Part shown: one piece after another, positions 16,201 through 23,271 of the stretch
Numbering within the stretch: the stretch's first letter is position 1
Layout: each line of letters starts with the position of its first letter
Assembly: GCA_964390795.1 (NCBI GenBank)
Contig: CAYMLQ010000052.1
Coordinates: forward strand, 1-23,271
Source of the DNA: CAYMLQ01 sp964390795
Lineage (GTDB): Bacteria > Verrucomicrobiota > Kiritimatiellia > RFP12 > UBA1067
Direction of reading: 5' to 3'
DNA length: 23,271 bases
Translations under genes and position numbers: made by a program
The notes under the pieces: generated by a model
Told to the model about the DNA's origin: nothing
Seen by the model: the letters and a program-made list of their open reading frames with translations, nothing else
Database searches by the model: none

Positions 16201-18489
16201 CTGCCAGACGGTCTCAGCCCACGAGTGCCAATGGCCGGTGATCGCGACTTCCGGCACGCGTACCGTGCCGTCATCCACAAGCAGGGCGCTGCTGGTGCCG
16301 GTGTCCGCGCAGATCGCCGTCTGCCCGATATGCGCCAGCAACACGACCAGGTCGCAGCCACGCACGGTGCGAAGCTCGGTCACGTAATCTTTAACGTGTA
16401 TCTTGGTGCTATCTGCGCTGGTCCAGTCGCACTTGACCACGCTCAGCAGGTTGGAGGTTTCCGGCCCGAGGTCGCCATTCTCGTTGCAATAGCCGAGGAT
16501 GCCGACCCGCGTGCCGTTCACATTCACGATGACATAAGGTGCGAAGTAGGCGTTCTTGGTACCGTTCGAGCAGATGTTCATCGCGATGACCGGATAATGT
16601 GCATTGGTCCTGAGGTTATCAATGTAGCTCCTGAACCGCACGTCGTGGTTGCCGACCACGGAGGCGTCAAGACCGCGGCCACCCTGCGCCTTCAGCTTGG
16701 CGTCAAGGATGTTGTAGAAGTCCACCATCGCGCCGTTGCCACGCAAGTCACCCAGCGGGTTACCCTCCGAGATATCGCCCGCGTCCAGCACCAGCGAGTT
16801 CGGGTTTCCGCTCTTGAGGGTCAGCATTTTGGAGGCCAGATAAGCGGCCCCGCCCACTAACTCGAAGGCCGGCGTGTTGGTTCCGTGACTTGGGATCTGC
16901 CAATAATGGGGCGTCACGCGAGCGTGCATGTCGTTCACATGAAAGATGGAAAGAGGAAGGGACACCACGATGTCGCCGCTCACCGCACTGGCCAGGCCGC
17001 CGCCCGCAGCTTGCAGCGTGTTGGTACCGGGCGTGTCAAAGGACAGCGCGGCAAACGCCTTGGCGCCAGCGACCAGGTTCTGCGTGCCTCCGCCCGTCAG
17101 CGTACTGTCGCCTGTCGCTTTCGTGACGGTGACAGCGGAGGTGTCGTCCACGTCCACAGCGCCGTTCGCGTCTTGGGCTTGAAGCGTGGCGGTGAAGGTC
17201 TGGCCGATCCCGACGCTCGACGGCACGGCCGCGAACGCCAGTTTCGACGCGACGACTCGGAGGGTCATCGCGTTGCCCGTGATATCGGCGGGGAACGTCG
17301 GAGCGAAGCCGCTAGAGGCGGCCGGGTCAGTAGCAAAGCCCGGTGCGGCGGAGTCGATTTTGAACTGGAGAACCGCGTTGTCAACGAGCGAGCCCGTCTT
17401 CAGGTAGACCGACAGCCGGATATCCTTGGCCGTACCGTCAGGGATACTGAGGCTGCCGGAAGCGAGCGGGATCACGATCGATGTGTCGGTTATGACCGGA
17501 GTCCCGAGCGCCACGGTTGCGGCATCGCTCACGTTGTACAGGTTGACACCCTGGATGTTCGCGTCCCAGCTTGCCGTGTTACCGCTGGCAGGCTTCACGG
17601 TGAGTTGCGTCACCTTGGTTGCGTCCGTGTCGCTAGTACCCACATCCTGAAGGGTGAAGGCCAGGACGTCGACGGCCTCTCCGGGCGTGGTCGCCAGCGA
17701 GGAAACGTCGCCCGCCGACACCTGCGTCACCGGTGCAACCGCACGGGAGTCCGTATCGCCCGTGGGCGTGACGGCCGTGACCGTGCCGTTGAGGATGAGA
17801 TCGTTCGCCGTCGAGTTGCCGAGATCCTTCAAATACCAGGTGCCGCCCGCGCTCGTGGCGCCCCACGTGACCAGCCTGACTGTGATCGTCGTGCCGGCCG
17901 GCACATTCTGCAAGGCGGAAATCCCAGACAGCGTAATCGCCGTTTGGGGATTGCCTGACGAAGTCGTGACCATACCCCATGTGATGGCACTACCAATATC
18001 CACAAAGGAACCTGCTCCGATCCGATACTGCCAGATGCCGGTGTTTGGCCCTGTGCCGGAGCGCCGGATGTTGTAGGCAGGGATGTCTGAAAGAGAAACC
18101 TGATAGCCGACCTTAGCGGTAACGGTGAAGGTTGCAAAATTCCCGGCGGCGATGGCACCGGCTTGCGTATTATTCGGAGACTGAGCAAAATTATTGCCGC
18201 CCCAAGCTGCTGACGCCGCAGTTCCCGCGCCGTAGGTCCAGTTTCGGGTGAGCCCTCCGATTGTCGCATTGGGATCAGCCATGCCTGCCGCAAAAGGAGT
18301 TGGCCCAAAATTGTCGCCGGCCACGATGGCCGAGAAGTTCCAGCCTGCAACGACGCCGGCCTGACTGGCGGCACATAGCAGCGCGCTGAAAGACATCGCC
18401 ACAAACGTTCGGTTCACGGGAAGCCGTTGCCCGTTCAACCACCTGTTCACCACATTAGACCACTCGCCGAACGAGGACTGATGATTCAT
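13258..18489 (-). CDS. Giant secreted 5'-nucleotidase with DNRLRE and Ig-like modules
   Basis: This 1743-aa protein starts at ATG 18489; a second ATG at residue 32 directly precedes a hydrophobic signal stretch (cleavage near residue 44), so the start may be there. Order: an N-terminal beta domain (about 45-235); Ig/beta modules (to about 510) including 'ASKLAFAAVPSSVGIGQTF'; then a UshA-type catalytic domain with HVNDMHARV (about 523), LDAGDISEG, GNHDVR (about 613), LLAHIG and GHWHSW (about 751). Its companion 5'-nucleotidase C-terminal domain carries ESGGGVRSDI (about 897) and ETFPWNDDL. A further beta region, a DNRLRE-type domain (about 1284-1455, with 'NYGTG' and 'AWLKFNLS'), and a Ca-binding-like DTDGDGMKARDEY (about 1640) follow, ending in an Ig-like tail with FFRLKV. 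Likely hydrolyses extracellular nucleotides to nucleoside and phosphate. First of the four phosphoesterase genes. Confidence 0.88.
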   Translation of the reverse strand: MNHQSSFGEWSNVVNRWLNGQRLPVNRTFVAMSFSALLCAASQAGVVAGWNFSAIVAGDNFGPTPFAAGMADPNATIGGLTRNWTYGAGTAASAAWGGNNFAQSPNNTQAGAIAAGNFATFTVTAKVGYQVSLSDIPAYNIRRSGTGPNTGIWQYRIGAGSFVDIGSAITWGMVTTSSGNPQTAITLSGISALQNVPAGTTITVRLVTWGATSAGGTWYLKDLGNSTANDLILNGTVTAVTPTGDTDSRAVAPVTQVSAGDVSSLATTPGEAVDVLAFTLQDVGTSDTDATKVTQLTVKPASGNTASWDANIQGVNLYNVSDAATVALGTPVITDTSIVIPLASGSLSIPDGTAKDIRLSVYLKTGSLVDNAVLQFKIDSAAPGFATDPAASSGFAPTFPADITGNAMTLRVVASKLAFAAVPSSVGIGQTFTATLQAQDANGAVDVDDTSAVTVTKATGDSTLTGGGTQNLVAGAKAFAALSFDTPGTNTLQAAGGGLASAVSGDIVVSLPLSIFHVNDMHARVTPHYWQIPSHGTNTPAFELVGGAAYLASKMLTLKSGNPNSLVLDAGDISEGNPLGDLRGNGAMVDFYNILDAKLKAQGGRGLDASVVGNHDVRFRSYIDNLRTNAHYPVIAMNICSNGTKNAYFAPYVIVNVNGTRVGILGYCNENGDLGPETSNLLSVVKCDWTSADSTKIHVKDYVTELRTVRGCDLVVLLAHIGQTAICADTGTSSALLVDDGTVRVPEVAITGHWHSWAETVWQPSVLNHKTIFAESGSYMKYIGELQVAGDGRYVSATQHVIRCSDLIPVPEVEAQIVALEAEYAANTDPGLGMTNWPLYEVVGYTSDDLLLDNNMKWWTPNEYPWSGDNTAGQWICDAMCWKAARLFGQCDLSIESGGGVRSDIPAGPVTFMQIYETFPWNDDLLWVVTMTGQEIWNYIKTTACNAGFSKGWIVTAHDGVPINITYNNQPINLSGTYQVAINNYMYANPPSGVTWSDTSPRTSSYLSRDALVEYTRQFTAESPMSLGGPRYRLDTEFSGGFRAVVTMLNNNDTRVIYESAFARLLTATPETTARRGSKQVPASLVNADGTIVTTNRLSEIEFYRSFLAFRNTPLRVGDIVEIWGKNSAYQGNPEFVDQEGIQADGVEFKIVGHDDTLARPEYHPAIASFWNDDHKNHYVRFFARKTGTSTVADVDGNTLSLHDVTGFTAKTLPGSNGDLLQIDGVPTSENFGLRFRCGSAVTAASVGITGFPPASAVDPVPSFEQTAPALALTAVAGTSSSGQAVTELVPEADAQVASGNPDSNYGTGNNLYIQSSASGFGNERAWLKFNLSTLPTGTAISSARLKMFCWKAGNSALAASAHGQVNDTLWTETGLTWNNQPTFGSALDTLTLASGAQGLYYSWDVTSFVQGEWSGDKRVSLLVKPVTEGDPTSPSFGFDAKEYNSGAYTPLLDIFVAQTGPSQTVAQVQFFYRYSTNNLDWSAWTAFQTVTSAPWTTTFTYPSGHGHYQFYSVATDSAGNTELAPYLADSSVRYSLQTTTHTLTAAAGANGTVTPATALVAQGGSTNFAITAATYYHIADVLTNGVSIGGTFGMSSLAYTWTGVTVDGTLAADFAPNLTPGGTPEIWLAQHGLSVGEDNSDTDGDGMKARDEYVAGTSPTNSGSVLTVTDVVLDGATGWGNLQWPSVAGRTYDVEHGTNLSDALPFQPLLTDIRATPSTNSCVVPMFTNGTHFFRLKVRLTP

Positions 18490-18709
18490 ATCGTTGTGCT
18501 TTCTTGTTGTTATCGAGAAGTGCCCTGACTCGGCTCAGGCAGGAACTTGCGCACCCGGTGCCGGACACCGGCACACATGTGTAGTGATGATGGCGGATAC
18601 GGATTAGCGCTCCGTGAAGCACACGTTAAATATTAGAAAGCTGATCGTGCGAATTGTGTTTTTGCGTATCGTTCGCCATCCTGATATTGTCTAACTCTTT
18701 CCTTACCCG
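18490..18709. promoter_or_regulatory. Leader region of the phosphoesterase gene block
   Basis: This 220-bp gap holds a possible minus-strand -10 (TAATAT, 18630-18635, with no good -35), a 7-bp hairpin GTGCCGG-ACA-CCGGCAC (18558-18574), an adjoining 10-bp palindrome ACACATGTGT (18573-18582) and a CGGATTAGCGC word (about 18600-18610) shared with the interspersed repeat at 2541-2623. The hairpins would lie in the 5' leader of the nucleotidase mRNA. No ORF of note and no Pho box were seen. Confidence 0.35.
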
Positions 18710-19786
18710 CTACTGATGGGGCGAAGCCCGACCCGTCTTCTGGTTCCGACTCAGATCGAAGCTGATGCGGGCGGTCGTGACCGTGCTGAGACCCATGCGG
18801 ATGGCCACAAAAACGGACAAGCCTTCAATCAGCAAAATCGCTCCGGGCGTCCATAACAACGCCAAGCCCCTCTCCACGTCCGGCGCCGGAGCGGGACTGC
18901 CTTGCCAAAGATAACCCAGAAGGATGGAGTAACCCGCACCGATGAGCGCCATGATTTGGTAAGCGGAAATCCGCCCCGCCCCCCGATAGTCTGCCCGCAG
19001 GAATTCCGACACGAACCGCCACACCTGCGTGATGATGACAGGCGCAAGATATGCGAGAAGGGGATGCCCATACAGAAACGCCGCAACCCCCATGAGTCCG
19101 GCTGCGCTCGAAATGACGGACGTCAGTGCCTGTACGGGAATGAGTCGTTCTCCCTCGTAGCCGTGCTCGTAGGACGATTTCTTCAAGCGGCCCTCGAACA
19201 CGAAAGCGCCGCGGGCGAACCACCTCGACAACCAAGTTGGGCAAACCGAAAGCGGCTTCCCATAGCAACAGCCGAAACTGATGCAGGCCAGGCGCCCGAT
19301 GCCCTCTCCCAAGGCATAGGCCGAGGCGAGGGCTCCCAGCACGCACAGCACCGCCGCCATCACGTCAGCCGCCGGAAGCGTCAGCCGCGCCACGCCCCAG
19401 ACCATCCAGGGGAAGGCAACCATACCCATAAACGATGCGCCGCCGACAGTGAAGCCGTGCCAGTGGCCCTCCACCAAGCGGTTGATGATTTTCGAGGCGG
19501 GGACCGTGACCGCCAGCAGCGCGAAGAGGCACCACGCCACGAGGGTCAGGGGCAAACCCACGGTGCCCGGCAGGAACACCGCCACCACCACGCCACCCGT
19601 GACCCCCAGTCCGTTAAACAAGCCATAGTAGGTCAGGTTAACGCCGCTCCAAGCGCCGTCAGGCTCTTTCCGCTGAGGCAACACCGCCAGAATCTGCCAC
19701 CGTTCGCGCGGCAGTGCGCGAAACGCCCACGCGAACAGCACGGCAAGGCCAACCGCAACGACTCCCACGACCGCTCCTGCGTTCAT
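18710..19786 (-). CDS. Divergent Lgt-like integral membrane protein
   Basis: This 358-aa protein has about seven hydrophobic helices. Lgt-like landmarks occur in the right order: a 'YYGLFNGLG' start, VGGASFMG (about 114-121), GEGIGRLACISFGCCYG (about 160-176), RLIPVQ (214-219, where Lgt has H-P-T-Q/H-P-x-Q), RFVSEFLRADYRG (257-269, the 'R-x-x-x-E-F-x-R' motif) and Q277. Prolipoprotein diacylglyceryl transferase moves diacylglycerol from phosphatidylglycerol to lipoprotein Cys. Here the His of the 'H-G-G' segment and the His of 'H-P-x-Q' are replaced, and the Asn after 'G-R-I-G' is missing, so canonical Lgt activity is doubtful. It starts 2 nt after the decarboxylase stop, as the third gene of a tight operon. 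It is best read as an Lgt-superfamily protein with a possibly different acceptor. Confidence 0.65.
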   Translation of the reverse strand: MNAGAVVGVVAVGLAVLFAWAFRALPRERWQILAVLPQRKEPDGAWSGVNLTYYGLFNGLGVTGGVVVAVFLPGTVGLPLTLVAWCLFALLAVTVPASKIINRLVEGHWHGFTVGGASFMGMVAFPWMVWGVARLTLPAADVMAAVLCVLGALASAYALGEGIGRLACISFGCCYGKPLSVCPTWLSRWFARGAFVFEGRLKKSSYEHGYEGERLIPVQALTSVISSAAGLMGVAAFLYGHPLLAYLAPVIITQVWRFVSEFLRADYRGAGRISAYQIMALIGAGYSILLGYLWQGSPAPAPDVERGLALLWTPGAILLIEGLSVFVAIRMGLSTVTTARISFDLSRNQKTGRASPHQ

Positions 19787-19788
19787 TG

Positions 19789-20799
19789 TCAGCCTCCCCC
19801 AACCGCATGCGCAATGGTCGAACGCACGGCCACGTCCGTTTCAACTAAGGTCGTACCCCACCCCTTGCTGTATAAGCTCCGCGCATCGGTCCGCCGGAGG
19901 TTGGCTAGGAGATCGTCACTGAACCGGACGCGGCCGGGCTGGAAAAGGAGCACAACCGTGGAGCTGCCGGGACGGAACAGGCTCTTCGGGCACCCGCGCT
20001 CCAGCCGCATGCCCGCGCGGAGCGTCTGGGGAGCGTCGTATTCTTCCCGGCTATAACACTGCTCAATCGTGCCGATCATCAGCGCGACGACCTCAACCAT
20101 CGCCACCAGACCGGCCTGTGTCCCGCCCGGCACATCGGTGTCGATAACCGTCACCGTCCGCCGGTTCTTCGAGTGCGGCGAGGCCTGGGCGATGATCACG
20201 GCCGGATGGCAGGACTGAAAGCCCCCGTCCAACTCATAATAGTCCCGGACCACTCCGGTCACGGGCACATGGTTACGGTGATACTTGTCCGGCGTCAACC
20301 GCAGCACGGCATAGGTGCCGCCACGAAAGGCCTTCTGCCACTCCGGCTTGTCGTCCCCCAGCAACTCCTCGTAGCCAAAAAACTTGTCCTTGAGAAACAG
20401 CGGCGAGCCCTGCTCCAGCGACCCCACGACCAGCCGCGCATCGGAACACGAAACGATGTCCTTTGGATCTGCTGAGATGGGCCTGCAGTTCCAGTAGCGG
20501 ATCTTCCGCTCAAAAACCTTGCGGGCGGTGTCGAGACTCTCGGGCGGATCGGCGCACTCCGAGAAGTTGACGCCGCAGACGGAGGCCAGCCTTGCGCGCA
20601 TCCGTGCGGGGTTCAGGGGGCGGACATCAAAATGAAGAAATCCGATGAGACTCGTCAGGCGGGACGACGTGAGCGCCCGATACAGCCATCCGGACTGCTC
20701 CCGGACACGGGAATACAGAAAAGAGACGACCGGGTCGCCGCAGAATCTCTCGTCCACAAGGCTCGAACTGCACCGCTCAATGTACTGATGCGCCGTCAT
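19789..20799 (-). CDS. Phosphatidylserine decarboxylase-family pyruvoyl enzyme
   Basis: The product is 336 aa from ATG 20799. This ATG overlaps the upstream stop (ATGA), which supports it over the in-frame GTG at 20823 and suggests translational coupling. Family signatures: RPISADPKDIVSCSD (D120, matching S-P-A-D), KDKFFGYEELLG, LTPDKYHRNHVPVTG (H174 and H177), GGFQSCHP, SPHSKNRRTV, VVALMIGTIE, and RPGSSTVVLLF (277-287). The last holds the G-S-S-T site where autocleavage would create the pyruvoyl group. The enzyme normally turns phosphatidylserine into phosphatidylethanolamine at the membrane, but relatives (PsiD-like) decarboxylate amino acids. The N-terminal about 80 residues are extra compared with short bacterial Psd and are not recognised; I see no clear membrane helix. 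No phosphatidylserine synthase gene is nearby. Confidence 0.82.
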   Translation of the reverse strand: MTAHQYIERCSSSLVDERFCGDPVVSFLYSRVREQSGWLYRALTSSRLTSLIGFLHFDVRPLNPARMRARLASVCGVNFSECADPPESLDTARKVFERKIRYWNCRPISADPKDIVSCSDARLVVGSLEQGSPLFLKDKFFGYEELLGDDKPEWQKAFRGGTYAVLRLTPDKYHRNHVPVTGVVRDYYELDGGFQSCHPAVIIAQASPHSKNRRTVTVIDTDVPGGTQAGLVAMVEVVALMIGTIEQCYSREEYDAPQTLRAGMRLERGCPKSLFRPGSSTVVLLFQPGRVRFSDDLLANLRRTDARSLYSKGWGTTLVETDVAVRSTIAHAVGGG

Positions 20800-23225
20800 G
20801 GTGAATTCTCGTTGCGCTTGCACTGGTGATGGATCACCAGCAGCATCAAGTTAATGAGTTTGACGAGCACCGACTGGGACACCTTACCTTCGAGAATGGT
20901 GCTCCTGACCGCCTCCAGAAACGAGGACGGGGCCTCTCCTTTCAAGGTCGAACGCAGAGTACTCCCAGTTTCGTCCTGGCCAGATGCGGCGTTTGCGGTC
21001 AGTTCTTTCAGGTCGCGTGCAAAGAGATCCAAAGCCTCGCCGACGAAACGCTTCAGCAAGGTGTCCCGGTAATAACGCTCAGCCGCCCCGTTGAACGTAT
21101 TGGCGGATACGTTGAGCGGTGCGGAAGTGCCCGCTTCGTCAAGAATCCCCTTGAGAATCGACCCGAGTGCCGCTCCTTTGCCCGCAGGCCCGACGCGCTC
21201 TTTGAGATCGCGCACGGTGTCGCGCATGCCGAGAGCTTCGATCAGCCCGGCCGCATCCTGTTCGAGAACCGAAACCAGCGCCTGGCGATACTCGGCATGG
21301 TAGACCCGTGTGTGCCCCGCATAACGCTTGCTGTCGCGCGTGCGGGCCGTGCGGCTCAGAATCCGCTGAAGGAAGCGGTTCGGCGACCGCGCCGAAACGA
21401 AAAAGGTGGGAATGCCGATAGCGGAGCCGAAAAAGGTCTGGCGGCGCTCGCTTTCGACTTCAGGCGTGTCGGGTATGTCGGCGTGCGTCACGGCACCAGT
21501 CAGAACGTACTGGTAGGCGAGAGCGGTAATCAGCCGCTGAAGATCTGTCGCAGCCGCCATGTCCCCGGTGATGCTCGCAAACTGGCTATAGTGACGCCCC
21601 TCAAAGCCGCAAAAGCCCATGCGGGCGAACTGGCGCTGGCGGTACAAGGAGTAGGAGGTCATCTTCAGGTCGAACACCCCCATCTGGGCCAGATCCCGCT
21701 TGAGGCGCTCATCATTGCCAACCGTTCCGTCCAGAGCGGGACTGTGGTCCGTGCTCAAGGGTGAAACGAGATAGTCGATCAGCCGCTGATCCGGAATCCA
21801 ATCACCGTGCAACCTGAGCAGGGTGGCCAGAAAGCGATCCAAGCCGCGCGGTCCGAAGGGCGTGAGCGAATAGCCAAAACACTTGAGGTCGGCCTTCCCT
21901 TTCCAGCGCCGCCACAACATCCGCAGATGCGTGAAGTCCAGTTCATGGGGAAGGAAGCCCAACACCGTCTCGGGATGGAAATCACAGAAGTCGAACCGAT
22001 AGGGTGCCGCCGAATAGGCCCCGACAAACAGGGGCAGAAAATGCTCGACGATCTTAACAACCAAATCGCCCACCCGTTTCTCGTCCGCCGCCGTAAACTC
22101 TTTTGAGCCTGCGGCCATCAAAGCCGTCAAGCGGCGGCTGCCCAAACTGATGTGCGTGCCGTTGTTGGCCAAACTCGTGTTGGACATCGTCGGCAGCGTC
22201 ATCAGATCCAGCGCAATGATTCCGGACTCGCGCAGTTTCGACACGGTGTGCAGGCGGCTGCGCGAAAGCACCTCATGACACAGAATCATGTAATGGTGCT
22301 TCTCCTCCCCTCGGTTCCATCCCGACAGGCAGGGGCTCATAAAGAGGTCACGGTAGAACGAATCGGCAACCAGCTCGTTCAAATTCTTCTGACGCTGCGG
22401 TGTCGTGGGAGCCAGGCAGACCAGCGTTTCCTGGCCTCGGGCCCGCAACTCAAACTTTTCATTCGCATACATGGTCAGAAACTGGACCAGCAGAAAACGG
22501 CGTAGCGTTTCCGCTGCCAATTCATTCCCCAGCCCTGGCTCTTTGGAGGAGCCCACCGTGTGAAATGAAAACGTCTCCGGCGAGGTGTTGTCGTTGAGCA
22601 GGTGCTGCATGAGACGCTCGCCCGTGCTGCGTATGCAAGGGTGCGACTCGCGGTCCAAGCTGATGACGTCGGCAAGGGCTAGCTTCAACAGATAACTAAC
22701 CGGGATACGAATGCAGGCGACGCCGTTGCGCTGAACCTCGAAGTTTCCCACGTCCGTGCGACGGGCAAGCCGCTCCCGCTTGTCGGCGTAGAGATCCCCG
22801 TCAAAAATCTCGCGTGCATAGGGCGTCATCAGGTCGGCCGGAAAGTAGACCCAACTGTTTTCCCATATCGAATCCCTGTTGTCGGAAAGAAAGTCCTCAA
22901 TGCCGCGCACAAGACGCTTGGGTGCATCGCCGGCGGCGGCACGCCGCAACAAATTCTTATAGTAGTTCGACTCCTCCAGCGTGCGTGCCAAGTCGACCTG
23001 TTCTCGCGGGCCGACAATCACCGTCAGAAGTTCGTTCTCAGCTCCCGCCGTGGCGTCGCCCGTACCGAAGGGCAGAGATCCGGTCAACGCATCCCCGCCC
23101 TCGCCGATATTCAACACGCTTCGGAGCCTCAGAAGATTGTCGCGGTCAGCCGCGCGGCCGTCGGCAACTGGCTCAGTAAGTGTGTTATTAACCATTACGG
23201 ATCTAACAATAACACCCACTAGCAT
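20796..23225 (-). CDS. Unrecognised 809-aa protein, first gene of the decarboxylase operon
   Basis: I do not recognise this family. The frame runs from ATG 23225 (another ATG is at 23195; neither has a clear Shine-Dalgarno) to a TGA that overlaps the decarboxylase ATG. There is no signal peptide and no real membrane span; only a short hydrophobic stretch near the C-terminus (VLVKLINLMLLVI). It is rich in Arg, Leu, Phe and Tyr and looks like a folded cytoplasmic protein with mixed helix and strand. Striking conserved-looking segments are NNGTHISLGSRRLTALM (about 360), RFDFCDFHPETVLGFLPHEL (about 408-427), WIPDQRLIDYLVSP (about 480), FCGFEGRHYSQFASITGD (about 535) and KRYAGHTRVYHAEY (about 640). 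The many His, Asp and Glu residues suggest an enzyme, perhaps with metal or nucleotide binding, but this is inference. Tight coupling to the decarboxylase implies a shared pathway. Confidence 0.75.
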   Translation of the reverse strand: MLVGVIVRSVMVNNTLTEPVADGRAADRDNLLRLRSVLNIGEGGDALTGSLPFGTGDATAGAENELLTVIVGPREQVDLARTLEESNYYKNLLRRAAAGDAPKRLVRGIEDFLSDNRDSIWENSWVYFPADLMTPYAREIFDGDLYADKRERLARRTDVGNFEVQRNGVACIRIPVSYLLKLALADVISLDRESHPCIRSTGERLMQHLLNDNTSPETFSFHTVGSSKEPGLGNELAAETLRRFLLVQFLTMYANEKFELRARGQETLVCLAPTTPQRQKNLNELVADSFYRDLFMSPCLSGWNRGEEKHHYMILCHEVLSRSRLHTVSKLRESGIIALDLMTLPTMSNTSLANNGTHISLGSRRLTALMAAGSKEFTAADEKRVGDLVVKIVEHFLPLFVGAYSAAPYRFDFCDFHPETVLGFLPHELDFTHLRMLWRRWKGKADLKCFGYSLTPFGPRGLDRFLATLLRLHGDWIPDQRLIDYLVSPLSTDHSPALDGTVGNDERLKRDLAQMGVFDLKMTSYSLYRQRQFARMGFCGFEGRHYSQFASITGDMAAATDLQRLITALAYQYVLTGAVTHADIPDTPEVESERRQTFFGSAIGIPTFFVSARSPNRFLQRILSRTARTRDSKRYAGHTRVYHAEYRQALVSVLEQDAAGLIEALGMRDTVRDLKERVGPAGKGAALGSILKGILDEAGTSAPLNVSANTFNGAAERYYRDTLLKRFVGEALDLFARDLKELTANAASGQDETGSTLRSTLKGEAPSSFLEAVRSTILEGKVSQSVLVKLINLMLLVIHHQCKRNENSP

Positions 23226-23271
23226 CCCATAGGCTTGGCCGGCTACATGCCGGTTCCCATGATTGGCATCT

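Noticed and set aside
23239..23254. Small CCGGC/GCCGG hairpin upstream of the 809-aa gene
   Set aside because: A 5-bp stem in GC-rich DNA is expected by chance, and the window ends too soon to judge the promoter.

Overview
The window looks like a high-GC chromosomal segment from a Gram-negative member of the PVC superphylum, most plausibly Kiritimatiellota or a related Verrucomicrobiota/Lentisphaerota lineage. This is inferred from three things: very large secreted multidomain proteins with Ig-like modules and 'Y-x-V-x-x-x-T-N-L ... F(Y/F)R' C-termini, an LptF/LptG-type permease (so an outer membrane with LPS is expected), and two kinds of short interspersed palindromic repeat. No rRNA, tRNA, transposase or CRISPR array was seen.

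Layout. (1) 1-879, + strand: the 3' part of an LptF/LptG-family permease, cut by the window edge. Everything after it is on the minus strand. (2) 889-2226: an ArsB/SLC13-type ion permease converging on the first gene. Its central loop carries three in-frame copies of a 39-bp palindromic repeat. (3) 2227-2667: a non-genic stretch holding an apparent relic of a GH10 (xylanase) N-terminus and a 'CCACGGAT...ATCCGTGG' inverted repeat. (4) 2668-3846: a YibE/F-family membrane protein, probably starting at TTG 3846, just past a strong hairpin. (5) 3933-18489: four consecutive exported phosphoesterases. In transcription order they are a giant 5'-nucleotidase (13258-18489), an endonuclease/exonuclease/phosphatase-fold protein (12021-13160), a giant calcineurin-like metallophosphoesterase (5595-11807) and a PhoA-type alkaline phosphatase (3933-5468). 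(6) 18710-23225: a tight three-gene unit encoding an unrecognised 809-aa protein, a phosphatidylserine-decarboxylase-family protein (ATGA overlap) and a divergent Lgt-like membrane protein (2-nt gap).

How the genes may work together. The phosphoesterase block could act as an extracellular or periplasmic phosphate/nucleotide scavenging set: a nuclease-like enzyme, a phosphodiesterase, a 5'-nucleotidase and a broad phosphomonoesterase. No convincing Pho box was found, so regulation by phosphate is not shown. The 18710-23225 unit is the best candidate for an undescribed system. It couples a soluble protein of unknown family to a pyruvoyl decarboxylase and an Lgt-fold membrane protein that lacks residues normally needed for lipoprotein acylation, which hints at a specialised lipid or amine modification pathway.
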